Source: Berkiella sp963829835
GTDB taxonomy: Bacteria; Pseudomonadota; Gammaproteobacteria; Berkiellales; Berkiellaceae
DNA length: 64,000 bases
Reading direction: 5' to 3'
NCBI GenBank assembly: GCA_963829835.1
Contig: CAWHKC010000003.1
Location: forward strand, 124,001 to 188,000
Below, in pieces: positions 34,389 to 42,999 of this stretch. Position numbers and translations under genes: made by a program. Position 1 is the first letter of the stretch, and the number at the start of each line of letters is the position of its first letter. Below the pieces are notes generated by a model that saw nothing but the letters and a program-made list of their open reading frames with translations, searched no databases and had not been told where the DNA came from.

Positions 34389-35137
34389 TGCGACAAGTTA
34401 TATTAGATACCGAAACCACGGGTCTCTCACCTCAACAAGGTCATCGCATCATTGAAATTGGTTGTGTTGAGATCGTTAATCGTCGATTAACTGGCAGAAC
34501 ATTCCATACTTATTTACAACCCGATCGTTTGGTTGATGAAGGAGCTATTCGTGTTCATGGCATCACAGATGAATTTTTAAAAGATAAACCCAGCTTTAAA
34601 GACAAAGTGGATGATTTTAAACAGTTTATTAAAGGTGCTGAGTTAATTATTCATAATGCGCCATTTGACGTGGGCTTTATTGAAAATGAGTTTAAGCTGC
34701 TTAAAGATAAAGCATGGATGCAGCTTGATAAGCATTGCCAAATAATTGATACCCTTACCATGGCAAGGCAAAAACATCCGGGACAGCGTAATAATCTTGA
34801 TGCCTTATGTAAACGTTATGGGGTTGAGAATCAGCATCGTGAAAAGCATGGCGCTTTATTAGATGCAGAGATCTTGGCAGAAGTTTATATCGCTATGACG
34901 GGTGGTCAAGATACCCTCATCTTAGAAGAAGTACAGGTTAGTATTGCAGATATCAATGCGGCAAAAACACCGCAAGCGCTACAAATGATAACCGAAATTA
35001 TCAAAACCCCGTTCATTGAAGCATCCCCAGAAGAGTTAGCAGCTCATGAGTTATTTTTAGATCAGTTGGAAGCTAAAGGAATTAAGCCTATTTGGCGAAG
35101 ACATAGTGAAGGCATAGAAACAGAAATTTCACTATAA
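34388..35137 (+). CDS. dnaQ: DNA polymerase III epsilon subunit (proofreading exonuclease)
   Basis: The 3'-5' proofreading exonuclease of the replicative polymerase. Length 249 is normal. The DEDDh exonuclease motifs are present: ILDTETTGLSP (Exo I), IIHNAPFDVGFIENEF (Exo II), and HREKHGALLDAEILAEVY (Exo III with catalytic His). The 60 or so C-terminal residues provide the alpha-subunit contact. The start overlaps the rnhA stop. It is the last gene of the methyltransferase-rnhA-dnaQ run; 92 bases separate it from the next gene. Confidence 0.97.
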   Translation: MRQVILDTETTGLSPQQGHRIIEIGCVEIVNRRLTGRTFHTYLQPDRLVDEGAIRVHGITDEFLKDKPSFKDKVDDFKQFIKGAELIIHNAPFDVGFIENEFKLLKDKAWMQLDKHCQIIDTLTMARQKHPGQRNNLDALCKRYGVENQHREKHGALLDAEILAEVYIAMTGGQDTLILEEVQVSIADINAAKTPQALQMITEIIKTPFIEASPEELAAHELFLDQLEAKGIKPIWRRHSEGIETEISL

Positions 35138-35229
35138 AACTTTGTGTATGCACCAATTTGAACTATTTTCTTGAATATTCACTCTTAGGATTATACACCC
35201 CATTATTTTACCCTAAGTAGGTAAATCAT

Positions 35230-35679
35230 ATGACGCAACCAATGTTGGTTATTAAAAAAGAACTGGACGCATCACCTGAGGATGTTTATGCAGCATGGTG
35301 CAAACCTGAGCTGTTGATGCATTGGAGTTTTCCGTATCAAGATTGGAAATCAACAACGAAAAATGATTTTAAAGTTGGTGGGGAATATACACACATTGTG
35401 ACAGATCTGGACGGTGCCCTTCATACCCATAGTGGAAAATATTTAGATATCATTAACAATAAGAAAATCGTTCTCACCTGGAATGTCGCTGATATGCAAG
35501 ATACATTAATCACTGTTCTATTTCAGGGTAAAAATGGCAAAACAGAAATAACCTTAACCCATGAAAATTTCCCCGATCCTGAATTAAGAAAGCGCTATCT
35601 TGAAGCATGGAATGGATGCTTAGAAAATTTAGAGAAATTCCTTTTTAAAAATAAGAAATCAAATACCCCCTCTCGATAA
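35230..35679 (+). CDS. AHSA1 / SRPBCC domain protein
   Basis: A 149-residue soluble protein of the activator-of-Hsp90-ATPase (AHSA1) branch of the START-like superfamily. The typical pattern is present: KKELDASPEDVYAAWCKPELLMHW at the start, VGGEYTHIV and HSGKYLDIINNKKIVLTWNV in the middle, TLTHENF and the closing helix RKRYLEAWNGCLENLEKFL. These proteins bind small hydrophobic ligands in a deep cavity; most bacterial members have no known function. No membrane segment is seen. It is followed by dksA after 29 bases and may share its transcript. Confidence 0.8.
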   Translation: MTQPMLVIKKELDASPEDVYAAWCKPELLMHWSFPYQDWKSTTKNDFKVGGEYTHIVTDLDGALHTHSGKYLDIINNKKIVLTWNVADMQDTLITVLFQGKNGKTEITLTHENFPDPELRKRYLEAWNGCLENLEKFLFKNKKSNTPSR

Positions 35680-35708
35680 ACCGGACTCATCGCTACTTAG
35701 GATTAAAA

Positions 35709-36131
35709 ATGAAAAAAACTTCTACTCCCTCCCAAATAAAGCCCTATGAAGCAAAGCCGGGTGAAAAATATATGAGCAAAGACCAATTGGCGCATTTTAG
35801 AGCGTTACTTAATGCTTGGAAAAAAGATCTACTTGAAGGAGGAGATGACGCTATTTTTGCCCTTAAGGAACAGACTGATGCTCCCTCAGATGTCAGTGAT
35901 CAAGCGAGTTTAGAAGAAAGTTTTTCTTTGCAATTAAAAACGCGTGATAGAGAATATAAATTGATTAATAAAATAGAGGATTCCATTCAGTTAATCGATG
36001 ATAACAAGTATGGTTTTTGCAAAGAATGTGGTGCTGAAATTGGTATTCAGCGTTTAGAAGCAAGACCAACAGCAATACTCTGTTTTGATTGCAAAACCAT
36101 TGCGGAAGAACACGAGAAACAAAAACGTTAA
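35709..36131 (+). CDS. dksA: RNA polymerase-binding transcription factor DksA
   Basis: A 140-residue protein that enters the RNA polymerase secondary channel and, with ppGpp, represses rRNA and activates amino acid promoters. The coiled-coil tip motif is conserved (DVSDQASLEESFSLQLKTRDRE, with the DxxDxA acidic tip). The C4 zinc finger is complete (CKECG ... CFDC). Length is normal for gammaproteobacteria. The 3' end overlaps the 3' end of rlmJ on the other strand by four bases. In Legionella, DksA controls the transmissive phase, so it may matter for the host-related genes nearby; that is inference. Confidence 0.96.
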   Translation: MKKTSTPSQIKPYEAKPGEKYMSKDQLAHFRALLNAWKKDLLEGGDDAIFALKEQTDAPSDVSDQASLEESFSLQLKTRDREYKLINKIEDSIQLIDDNKYGFCKECGAEIGIQRLEARPTAILCFDCKTIAEEHEKQKR

Positions 36132-36955
36132 ATCCACCCTTGCTTAAACAACCCATTCTGATACACATGCTTGTTTAACCAAGCGAAAGTGTCTTTGAGC
36201 AAAATATCCATTTGATAAGGCATATTAATGATGACCATTCCAGAGCCTATCAAACCCTTGGGTTCTTGTTGAGGATAAGGGATCCATTCGCAATACCATA
36301 CCTTTGATACGGGTGAGCGTTGAATGGCACTTAACAATTCTTGATGCTGATTTGCTGCTAATAAAGGATACCAAATCGCATAAATACCTTGTGGGAATCT
36401 TTCATGAGCGGCATTCATGGTTTTAGCAATTTGCTTATATTCAGTCTTCACTTCATAGGAAGGATCCACAAAAATCAGCCCGCGTTTTTCTTTAAAAGGG
36501 ACTAAGGCAGGGATAGCTTCTAGTGAATTGCGTTCATGGATCTGTACACCATGATTTCTTTTAAAATTGGCGCGTAATTGTGTAATAGCACCAGGATGTC
36601 CTTCCACACATTGTACCCTATCGGCACCTCTTAAAAAATGTGCGGCAATGGCAGGTGAGCCTGGATAAATATGTTTGCTGCTTCCGGGATTCACTTCATT
36701 AATGATTTCAAGATATTTTTGAACAAGAATGGGCGGATTTTCAACGTCCAATAATTGGCGAAATCCTTGTTTAAACTCAACCGTTTTTTGACTTTCTGGA
36801 CTATGAATGTCGTAAAGGCCTTCTCCGGCATGTGAATCTAACACACAAAATGGAGTGTCCTTTTTATGTAACTGTAAGAGAATAGCAGTTAATACCAGAT
36901 GTTTGTGAACATCTGAATAACTGCCAGCATGATAACGATGTTGATAACTAAACAT
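36128..36955 (-). CDS. rlmJ: 23S rRNA m6A2030 methyltransferase RlmJ
   Basis: A 275-residue SAM-dependent methyltransferase for A2030 of 23S rRNA. The start is set at the ATG at 36955 because the protein then begins with the family signature MFSYQHRYHAGSYSDVHKHL; a longer frame starting 20 codons earlier overlaps nhaD. Other motifs: LDSHAGEGLYD (SAM site), GSPAIAAHFLRGADR and the catalytic FVDPSYEVKTEY (DPPY-type). The end reaches four bases into the dksA 3' end on the opposite strand. Upstream, its start codon overlaps the nhaD stop by eight bases. Confidence 0.95.
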   Translation of the reverse strand: MFSYQHRYHAGSYSDVHKHLVLTAILLQLHKKDTPFCVLDSHAGEGLYDIHSPESQKTVEFKQGFRQLLDVENPPILVQKYLEIINEVNPGSSKHIYPGSPAIAAHFLRGADRVQCVEGHPGAITQLRANFKRNHGVQIHERNSLEAIPALVPFKEKRGLIFVDPSYEVKTEYKQIAKTMNAAHERFPQGIYAIWYPLLAANQHQELLSAIQRSPVSKVWYCEWIPYPQQEPKGLIGSGMVIINMPYQMDILLKDTFAWLNKHVYQNGLFKQGWI

Positions 36956-38279
36956 AAAACAAACCTTTGTTAAGCCACATATGAACTGCAATTGCAGCAA
37001 AATAACCAAGTCCAATCGCCCAAGTCCATTTTAAGTGGCTCATAAACGTATAACGACCTTTGGCTTGCCCCATTAAGGCAACACCAGCAGCCGATCCAAT
37101 AGAAAGTAAACTTCCACCAATGCCTGTGGTTAAAGTGATCAATAACCATTGCCCTTGGGACATAACGGGGTTCATCGTTAACACGGCATACATTAAAGGA
37201 ATATTGTCGATGATGGCCGATAAAATCCCAATAATGATATTAGCCGGTGTTTGCTGATGTATCGCACTAAATGACGAACCCCATTGGGTATACATGGTTT
37301 CTGATGCGATATGTAAGTAACCAAAAGTGGCGAGACCGCCAACGCAAAGCACCACACCGTAGAAAAAGAGCAATGTATCCCATTCAATCTTGTTAATATT
37401 TTCAAAAACATTAAAGGGGGGTTCTTCTTTGTCTTGATACTTCATTTTTAGGTAGTAACTGAAGAATTTAATATAAGCAAGACCTGCCATCATGCCGATA
37501 GTGGGTGGCAAATGATAAAAATTATGTAAACACACCGCGGTAAGAATTGTTAATAAAAAGAGAATCACAATAAGGATGCCACCACGCGAAATGAGAATAT
37601 TTTCGTTGATGGGGTCGGGTGTTCCTTTGGGTATCGCATAGTGCATGCATAGTGCTGGAACAACAAAGCTAACCACGGAAGGTATAAATAATTTAAAAAA
37701 GTCAGTAAAGGGCAGAACGCCTTTTTGCCATACCATTAATGTGGTAATGTCGCCAAAGGGACAAAAAGCGCCACCGGCGTTGGCAGCTACCACAATATTG
37801 ATACAAGAAAGCGCAATAAAACGAGGTTTATCTTTACCTACCGCCATGATGATGGCGCACATGATAAGAGCGGTTGTTAAGTTATCTGCAACAGGTGAAA
37901 TAAAAAATGCAAGGAATCCTGTGATCCAGAACAACGATCGATAACCAAATTGCTTACGGACTAGCCAACCACGCAGTGCTTCAAAAACCTTTCTTTCTTC
38001 CATCGCGTTGACATAAGTCATGGCAACCAATAAAAACAATAACAGTTCAGCGTATTCTAAGAGATTATGTCGAACTGCCTCAGTGGCTTGCTCACTCAGT
38101 CCTTTTGCTTTAGCCCCAATGGCAACCAAAATCCATATAAGTCCTGCCGCTAATACCACCGGTTTAGATTTTGGTAAGCTGATCATTTCTTCGCCCATGA
38201 CGAGTACATAGGCAATAACAAATACAATAATTGCTGATAACCCTAAAAGGGTATGAGTCATTTGAAGATCAAGCGGCAT
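36948..38279 (-). CDS. nhaD: Na+/H+ antiporter NhaD
   Basis: A 443-residue inner-membrane antiporter of the NhaD/ion-transporter superfamily. Around 12 helices are visible. Family features are present: VRHNLLEYAELLLFLLVAMTYVNAMEER, SPVADNLTTALIMCAI, NIVVAANAGGAFCPFGDITTLMVWQKG and the late DNIPLMYAVLTMNP. It exports sodium using the proton gradient and so contributes to salt and pH tolerance. It overlaps the upstream MFS gene by 11 bases and the downstream rlmJ start, so translation is coupled. Conserved in Legionella-like bacteria. Confidence 0.93.
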   Translation of the reverse strand: MPLDLQMTHTLLGLSAIIVFVIAYVLVMGEEMISLPKSKPVVLAAGLIWILVAIGAKAKGLSEQATEAVRHNLLEYAELLLFLLVAMTYVNAMEERKVFEALRGWLVRKQFGYRSLFWITGFLAFFISPVADNLTTALIMCAIIMAVGKDKPRFIALSCINIVVAANAGGAFCPFGDITTLMVWQKGVLPFTDFFKLFIPSVVSFVVPALCMHYAIPKGTPDPINENILISRGGILIVILFLLTILTAVCLHNFYHLPPTIGMMAGLAYIKFFSYYLKMKYQDKEEPPFNVFENINKIEWDTLLFFYGVVLCVGGLATFGYLHIASETMYTQWGSSFSAIHQQTPANIIIGILSAIIDNIPLMYAVLTMNPVMSQGQWLLITLTTGIGGSLLSIGSAAGVALMGQAKGRYTFMSHLKWTWAIGLGYFAAIAVHMWLNKGLFYV

Positions 38280-39546
38280 GGTTGTGTTCTTGTTTCATGA
38301 AAAATGTCAGTATGATTGCGATTAATATACAGCAGGGTAATAAGCTAAAGGAGATATGGTAATCTTCAACAAATGCCATGCCTTCATGTTGGGTACGAAA
38401 AGTATGTAATAGCCAACCTATCCCATGTTGCATCATACCACCGGTTGCCATAATGACCATGTTGGTGAAGCCAATCGCAGCGCCTTGTGCCCAATCAGGA
38501 TGTAATCTGGTGATTAAAGTAAAGGATAGCAACATATTGGCTGTGAGAAAGCCATAACAAAAAAGGACGGCATAAAGATTGGCATAGGATAGTTCATTCC
38601 AATATAAGAAAATTGAAAGCAGAATTAATGCCCCAAGAGATGAAATTTTCATAAAAAGCAATTTGTCTTGGATATAAGTCATTGCCCATCCAATAACAGC
38701 ACCGCCTACCGCGGTACCTATAAAGATAGTATGGGTAATTGATGATGCTTGTGTTGCGCTAATATCATAAGCAATTTTTAGATATTCAACACCCCACATT
38801 TCTGGCAAGGCAACAATAGGAGCAACAAGTAGTGCACTATAGATTGCAATAATCCAAGATTGAGGGCAGCTCATTACCACTTTTAATCCAGCAAATAAGC
38901 TTTTGGGGGTATGTTCAGATATTTCCTTGGGTGGATATGGTTTATCTTGTAAAAAGAACCACATTAACAATGTAATAAACAGACCAATAAAACTTATCTG
39001 CATCATTACATTGTGCCAGCCATACTGTTGCACAAGATAGGCTAAAGGTTTTCCGCCGGTTAATGCACCAAAGGTGCCAAAGAAATTAGTCAATCCAACA
39101 ACCAATGGGAAAGAACTCATCGCTAACCATTGACCACCGATTTTAAGACAGCCCACAAAAGCGAAAGCAGAGCCGGTGCCAATCATAAAACGGCTTAATT
39201 GGGCCACTGTACTTGAATCGGTTGTTGTAAATAAAAAACTGCCTAACGTTAAAATGGTTGAGGCAATAATAAGTAATCTTTTCGCCCCATATTTATCAAT
39301 GAGGATCCCGGCGGGTAACTGAAAAGCCGCATAGGCGTAGAAATACATCGCACCAATCATTCCTAGTTGGTGTTCATTAACGTGAAAAGCCTCACGGAGT
39401 TCTTGAGTGAGAATGCTGGGCACAACACGATGTATAAATTCATAAGCATAAAAAAGTGCTGCAATGCCCCAAAAAGTCCAACCACCAAGTTGCCAGCTGG
39501 GCATCCTGGTGCTGGTTGGTTCTCCTGATAAAGTTGTGTTATCCAT
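38269..39546 (-). CDS. Major facilitator superfamily transporter
   Basis: A 425-residue transporter with 12 predicted membrane helices. The conserved loop 2-3 motif appears as GILIDKYGAKRLLIIA. The first helix region reads WGIAALFYAYEFIHRVVPSIL, typical of the MFS group common in Legionella (Pht-type and related). Substrate cannot be read from the sequence; amino acid or nucleoside uptake is usual for this group in intracellular bacteria. It lies nine bases after metQ and overlaps nhaD. Position in a methionine-transporter operon might point to amino acid transport. Confidence 0.85.
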   Translation of the reverse strand: MDNTTLSGEPTSTRMPSWQLGGWTFWGIAALFYAYEFIHRVVPSILTQELREAFHVNEHQLGMIGAMYFYAYAAFQLPAGILIDKYGAKRLLIIASTILTLGSFLFTTTDSSTVAQLSRFMIGTGSAFAFVGCLKIGGQWLAMSSFPLVVGLTNFFGTFGALTGGKPLAYLVQQYGWHNVMMQISFIGLFITLLMWFFLQDKPYPPKEISEHTPKSLFAGLKVVMSCPQSWIIAIYSALLVAPIVALPEMWGVEYLKIAYDISATQASSITHTIFIGTAVGGAVIGWAMTYIQDKLLFMKISSLGALILLSIFLYWNELSYANLYAVLFCYGFLTANMLLSFTLITRLHPDWAQGAAIGFTNMVIMATGGMMQHGIGWLLHTFRTQHEGMAFVEDYHISFSLLPCCILIAIILTFFMKQEHNHAA

Positions 39547-39555
39547 GAGGACATC

Positions 39556-40353
39556 TTACCAAGCTGCAATGGCCTGATTAGAAAATAGTTTTTTAGATGC
39601 TTCAATTACTTCAGGTGAATGTAAAGCTTGCATCAATTTTTGAAACTTCTCTTTATCCTTTTCACTAGTTCGCACCACGACAATGTTGGCATAAGGGGAA
39701 TCTTTTCCTTCCATATAGATGGCATCATGCTTTGGGGTAAGACCAGCAGGAATAGCATAGTTTGTATTAATAGCGGCAGCATCTATTTCTGATAAAACTC
39801 TTGGTAATTGCGCTGCGGCTATTTCCTTAATGACAAATTCTTTAGGATTAGAGTGAATTTTTTTCGGCGTGAGTTCAATATCATTGCTATTGGTTATACC
39901 GATAAGATTGGCATTTCCCAATAATCGTAAGGCTCTTGCCGCATTACTGGGATCGTTAGGTATGCCGATAACAGCACCTTTAGGTAAATCTTCTAAATGT
40001 TTGTATTTCTTTGAGTAAATGCCCATTGGATATATAAACATTTTGCCAATAACTGTAAGAGGATATTTTTGTTTTTCTAACACTACATCAAAATAAGGTT
40101 GGTGCTGAAACATGTTGGCATCGATTTCACCTTCAGCCAATGCGGTGTTGGGCATGATGTAGTCTTCGAAGGCAATGATTTTAAGTTTAAGACCATATTT
40201 TTGTTCAGCGACTTTTTTAGCCACTTCAACGAGTTCTGTTTCAGGCCCTGAGATGGTACCAATGTAGATTTCGTTATCACCACGCTCTTTAGGTGAGCAG
40301 GCTATGAGAATTAGGCACAATAAGCTAATGAGAGTAAATTTTACGCGCGACAT
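39556..40353 (-). CDS. metQ: Methionine-binding lipoprotein MetQ
   Basis: The 265-residue substrate-binding lipoprotein of the D/L-methionine ABC importer. The start at 40353 gives a clean lipoprotein signal, MSRVKFTLISLLCLILIAC (Cys19). A longer frame reading from 40383 is possible but would bury the signal. NlpA-family landmarks: IYIGTISGPETELVEVAKKVAEQKYG (split), FEDYIMPNTALAEGEIDANMFQHQPYFD, YPMGIYSKKYK and IGIPNDPSNAARALRLL. The 3' end of metI overlaps its start by 29 bases. Follows metN-metI as in the family. Confidence 0.95.
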   Translation of the reverse strand: MSRVKFTLISLLCLILIACSPKERGDNEIYIGTISGPETELVEVAKKVAEQKYGLKLKIIAFEDYIMPNTALAEGEIDANMFQHQPYFDVVLEKQKYPLTVIGKMFIYPMGIYSKKYKHLEDLPKGAVIGIPNDPSNAARALRLLGNANLIGITNSNDIELTPKKIHSNPKEFVIKEIAAAQLPRVLSEIDAAAINTNYAIPAGLTPKHDAIYMEGKDSPYANIVVVRTSEKDKEKFQKLMQALHSPEVIEASKKLFSNQAIAAW

Positions 40354-40966
40354 AATCACCCACACTTTGTATGCATTGAACAAGGGCTATCATAATGACG
40401 ACAGTAATAAGAACAACTTCGGTATTATAACGATAGAAGCCATAATCGATTGCAAGTTTACCTAAGCCACCACTGCCATTAAAACCTGCCATCGCGGAAA
40501 ATCCAACCAAGTTGACCAGAGTCAAGGTTAGCCCACTCACAATACCTGACATGGATTCTGGAAGCAAGACTTTACGAATGATTTGAAAGGGGGTTGCTCC
40601 CATTGCTTTTGCTGCTTCAACAAGTCCTTTTGGCACATCATTTAAAGCAAGCTCAACAGTTCTGGCAAAAAAGGGAATTGCAGCAACCGTTAATGGAACA
40701 ATAATCGCTTTAACTTGAATTGAGCTACCTGCAATTAATCGCGTTAAAGGAATGATTGCAATCATCAAAATGATAAAGGGAATTGAGCGCGTCGCGTTGA
40801 TGATGGCTCCCAACATTACATGTAAGAATTTGTGATCCCATAATTGTCCTTTCCTACTTAAGGAAAGCGCAATTCCTAGTGGAAGTCCGCCAAGGGCTGC
40901 AAAGAAACCAGAACAAAATACCATGATGCAGGTTTCAAAAAATGCTTTAGTGATCTCGTTGAACAT
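40325..40966 (-). CDS. metI: Methionine ABC transporter permease MetI
   Basis: A 213-residue inner-membrane permease with five predicted helices. Typical family regions are SGFFAALGGLPLGIALSLSR, INATRSIPFIILMIAIIPLTR, the EAA loop in VPKGLVEAAKAMGATPFQII and VGFSAMAGFNGSGGLGKLAIDYG. It overlaps metN by 20 bases at its 5' end and metQ by 29 bases at its 3' end. Together the three genes form the metNIQ importer. Confidence 0.96.
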   Translation of the reverse strand: MFNEITKAFFETCIMVFCSGFFAALGGLPLGIALSLSRKGQLWDHKFLHVMLGAIINATRSIPFIILMIAIIPLTRLIAGSSIQVKAIIVPLTVAAIPFFARTVELALNDVPKGLVEAAKAMGATPFQIIRKVLLPESMSGIVSGLTLTLVNLVGFSAMAGFNGSGGLGKLAIDYGFYRYNTEVVLITVVIMIALVQCIQSVGDYVARKIYSH

Positions 40967-42005
40967 AACCTAATATCTCTACATGTAAGCCATTGCGCTC
41001 TAGGAAACTAATACTCTTTTCAACGTTGACACGATCGCCCTGTATTTCAACAATCATAACCCCAACTATTTGATCTTGAATCGTCTCTATATTTCCTTGC
41101 AGGATGTTAATGTTGATCCGATATTGCTGAATAAGATAGCCAATAATAGGTTGTGATGCTGACTCGCCGTGATAAGCAATCCTGATCAGTGTGCCAGTAT
41201 CATGATCAGCCGATGTTTGCAGCATTTCTTTAATAACACGCGGTATTTCCATACGGGAAGACGCTTTTACTAAATCCTTTGAAACTTGAGTATGAGGATC
41301 TGTAAAAAGTTCAATCACATTTCGTTGCTCAATTATCTCACCTTCATGTAATACGCCAACGCGATGACAAATAGTTTTTACGACATCCATTTCGTGTGTA
41401 ATTAATAATATGGTGATCCCTAACTCATGGTTGATTGATTGTAATAATTCTAATATGGCCATGGTTGATTGTGGATCAAGCGATGAAGTAGCTTCATCAC
41501 ATAGTAATACTTTTGGCGAATAGGCAAGCGCTCTTGCAATAGCAACGCGCTGTTTTTGACCACCACTTAATTGACTTGGATATTGCTTTGAATAGTTTCC
41601 AAGTTCAGTCAGAGCTAATAACTCATCAACTCGCTTTTTGATCTTATCTGTACTCATTCCAGCAAGTTCTAATGGAAGCGCAATATTTTCAACAACTGTT
41701 CTGGATTGCAGCAGATTAAAATGTTGGAAAATCATTCCCATCTGTCTTCTTGCTTCACGTAGTTGGGCGGATCCCATTTCAGTGACACAAATTCCTTCAA
41801 TAAGGACATTGCCTTCTGAGGGGCGCTCTAACATATTGACGCAACGAATTAAGGTGCTCTTTCCTGCACCACTACGTCCGATGATTCCATAAATTTCTTT
41901 TGGCTTCACATCGAGATTGACATGCTTGAGGGCCATGATATTTTGATGGTCAATCGTATAATATTTAGATAAATTTCTAATAGAGATCATATGAATAAAG
42001 GACAT
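40947..42005 (-). CDS. metN: Methionine ABC transporter ATPase MetN
   Basis: A 352-residue ATPase. Walker A is GRSGAGKST, signature LSGGQKQR and Walker B VLLCDEATSSLD. The C-terminal regulatory NIL/ACT-like domain (about 265-352) senses methionine and inhibits transport. Two starts are possible: 42005, used here, and an ATG five codons later (41990), where the protein would begin MISIRNLSKYY like most MetN. Neither has a strong ribosome binding site. No SAM riboswitch or MetJ box was seen in the short gap before it. Confidence 0.94.
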   Translation of the reverse strand: MSFIHMISIRNLSKYYTIDHQNIMALKHVNLDVKPKEIYGIIGRSGAGKSTLIRCVNMLERPSEGNVLIEGICVTEMGSAQLREARRQMGMIFQHFNLLQSRTVVENIALPLELAGMSTDKIKKRVDELLALTELGNYSKQYPSQLSGGQKQRVAIARALAYSPKVLLCDEATSSLDPQSTMAILELLQSINHELGITILLITHEMDVVKTICHRVGVLHEGEIIEQRNVIELFTDPHTQVSKDLVKASSRMEIPRVIKEMLQTSADHDTGTLIRIAYHGESASQPIIGYLIQQYRININILQGNIETIQDQIVGVMIVEIQGDRVNVEKSISFLERNGLHVEILGYVQRDH

Positions 42006-42046
42006 CCAGTTAATTAGCCTGACATCCTAACACACCCCTGTGGTGT

Positions 42047-42823
42047 CTAGTAGGGGATATAGGGATGTAAGCGAAGGGGATCATCTGAGAATAGCCCAAA
42101 GATTCCTGCATCGAGTAGCTTTTTGGCTACATCAGGCTGGTTGACAGTATATGCCAGGGCTGGGATTGAAAAATCGTTGATAATAGCAAGCAGATCATCG
42201 GTTAAGCTCTCAAAATTGCAGTTTAGAGAAGCATTTGGCGTGTTTGCTACCATTTCGATCAATTCTTGTGAGCAAGCATCGCTCAGAAATCCAATAGGTG
42301 CTTCAGGGAGGCGTGCTCTGATAATGGTTAGGAGATCCCAGTTGAAACTTGAAATTAATGGCCAAGGTTTTTTCGCTGGCCACTGATTGCTGAGGGAATC
42401 CACTACAAGATTAGCAAGCGTGTCGCCATGCTGCTTCGAAGCATTAGTCGGTACTTTCAATTCAATATTCAAAAAGAGTTTTAGTTTCAGAAAAATGGGC
42501 AAAATCTCCTGAAAAACAGGAATTTTTTCTCCTTTAAATTCTGAACTAAACCAGCTTCCGGCATCTAAGTCGGAAAGCTCGTTTAAAGTATGTTCATGCA
42601 CATAGCCTTTACCATTGGTGGTACGTTCTAGGGTGTCATCATGGAAAATAACCAAGCCATTATCTTTTGTGAGTTGAACGTCAAACTCTACCCAGTCAAT
42701 AGATTGCTCTGCGGCAAGCTTAAAACTGGCTAGGGTATTTTCAGGTGCTTGCGCAGCAATTCCTCTGTGGCCAATAAGCCCTGCACTAGGAGGAGGAGGA
42801 GTAAAGTCCAGATGGTCCATCAT
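42047..42823 (-). CDS. ugpQ: Glycerophosphoryl diester phosphodiesterase
   Basis: A 258-residue cytoplasmic GDPD enzyme that releases sn-glycerol 3-phosphate from deacylated phospholipids. Catalytic motifs are in order: IGHRGIAAQAPENTLASF (HR...PENT), DWVEFDVQLTKDN (ExD), and IFHDDTLERTTNGKG (second catalytic His). Length and lack of a signal peptide match UgpQ rather than periplasmic GlpQ. It heads the minus-strand run and is 41 bases from metN. Its upstream region faces the large plus-strand gene at 43000 and must carry divergent promoters. Confidence 0.93.
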   Translation of the reverse strand: MMDHLDFTPPPPSAGLIGHRGIAAQAPENTLASFKLAAEQSIDWVEFDVQLTKDNGLVIFHDDTLERTTNGKGYVHEHTLNELSDLDAGSWFSSEFKGEKIPVFQEILPIFLKLKLFLNIELKVPTNASKQHGDTLANLVVDSLSNQWPAKKPWPLISSFNWDLLTIIRARLPEAPIGFLSDACSQELIEMVANTPNASLNCNFESLTDDLLAIINDFSIPALAYTVNQPDVAKKLLDAGIFGLFSDDPLRLHPYIPY

Positions 42824-42923
42824 GGTTCCTTGCGTTTACATACACAATATTACCTTAACACGGAACATATAGAGCAGCTATTTCAATAGTCATCACGCTT
42901 TTCATCTTGAATTCACAAGCATT

Positions 42924-42955
42924 TATCTTAAATGAATACGAGCTCACTTAAGATA
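42924..42955. promoter_or_regulatory. Palindrome in the divergent promoter region
   Basis: Perfect arms TATCTTAA (42924-42931) and TTAAGATA (42948-42955) with a 16-base centre lie 45 bases before the kinase/zeta gene. Such a site could bind a dimeric regulator. It overlaps a possible promoter (TTGAAT at 42907, TAAATG at 42929). The two CTTAA elements recall the Legionella PmrA box, but orientation and spacing do not fit. Confidence 0.3.
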
Positions 42956-42999
42956 CGTGGTAATTTACTCAAATAACTAATAATTGGCCCGGGGGGCAC

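Noticed and set aside
42924..42955. Pair of CTTAA elements resembling a Legionella PmrA box
   Set aside because: PmrA boxes are direct repeats with a short gap; here the elements are inverted arms with a 16-base centre. Kept only as an unassigned palindrome.
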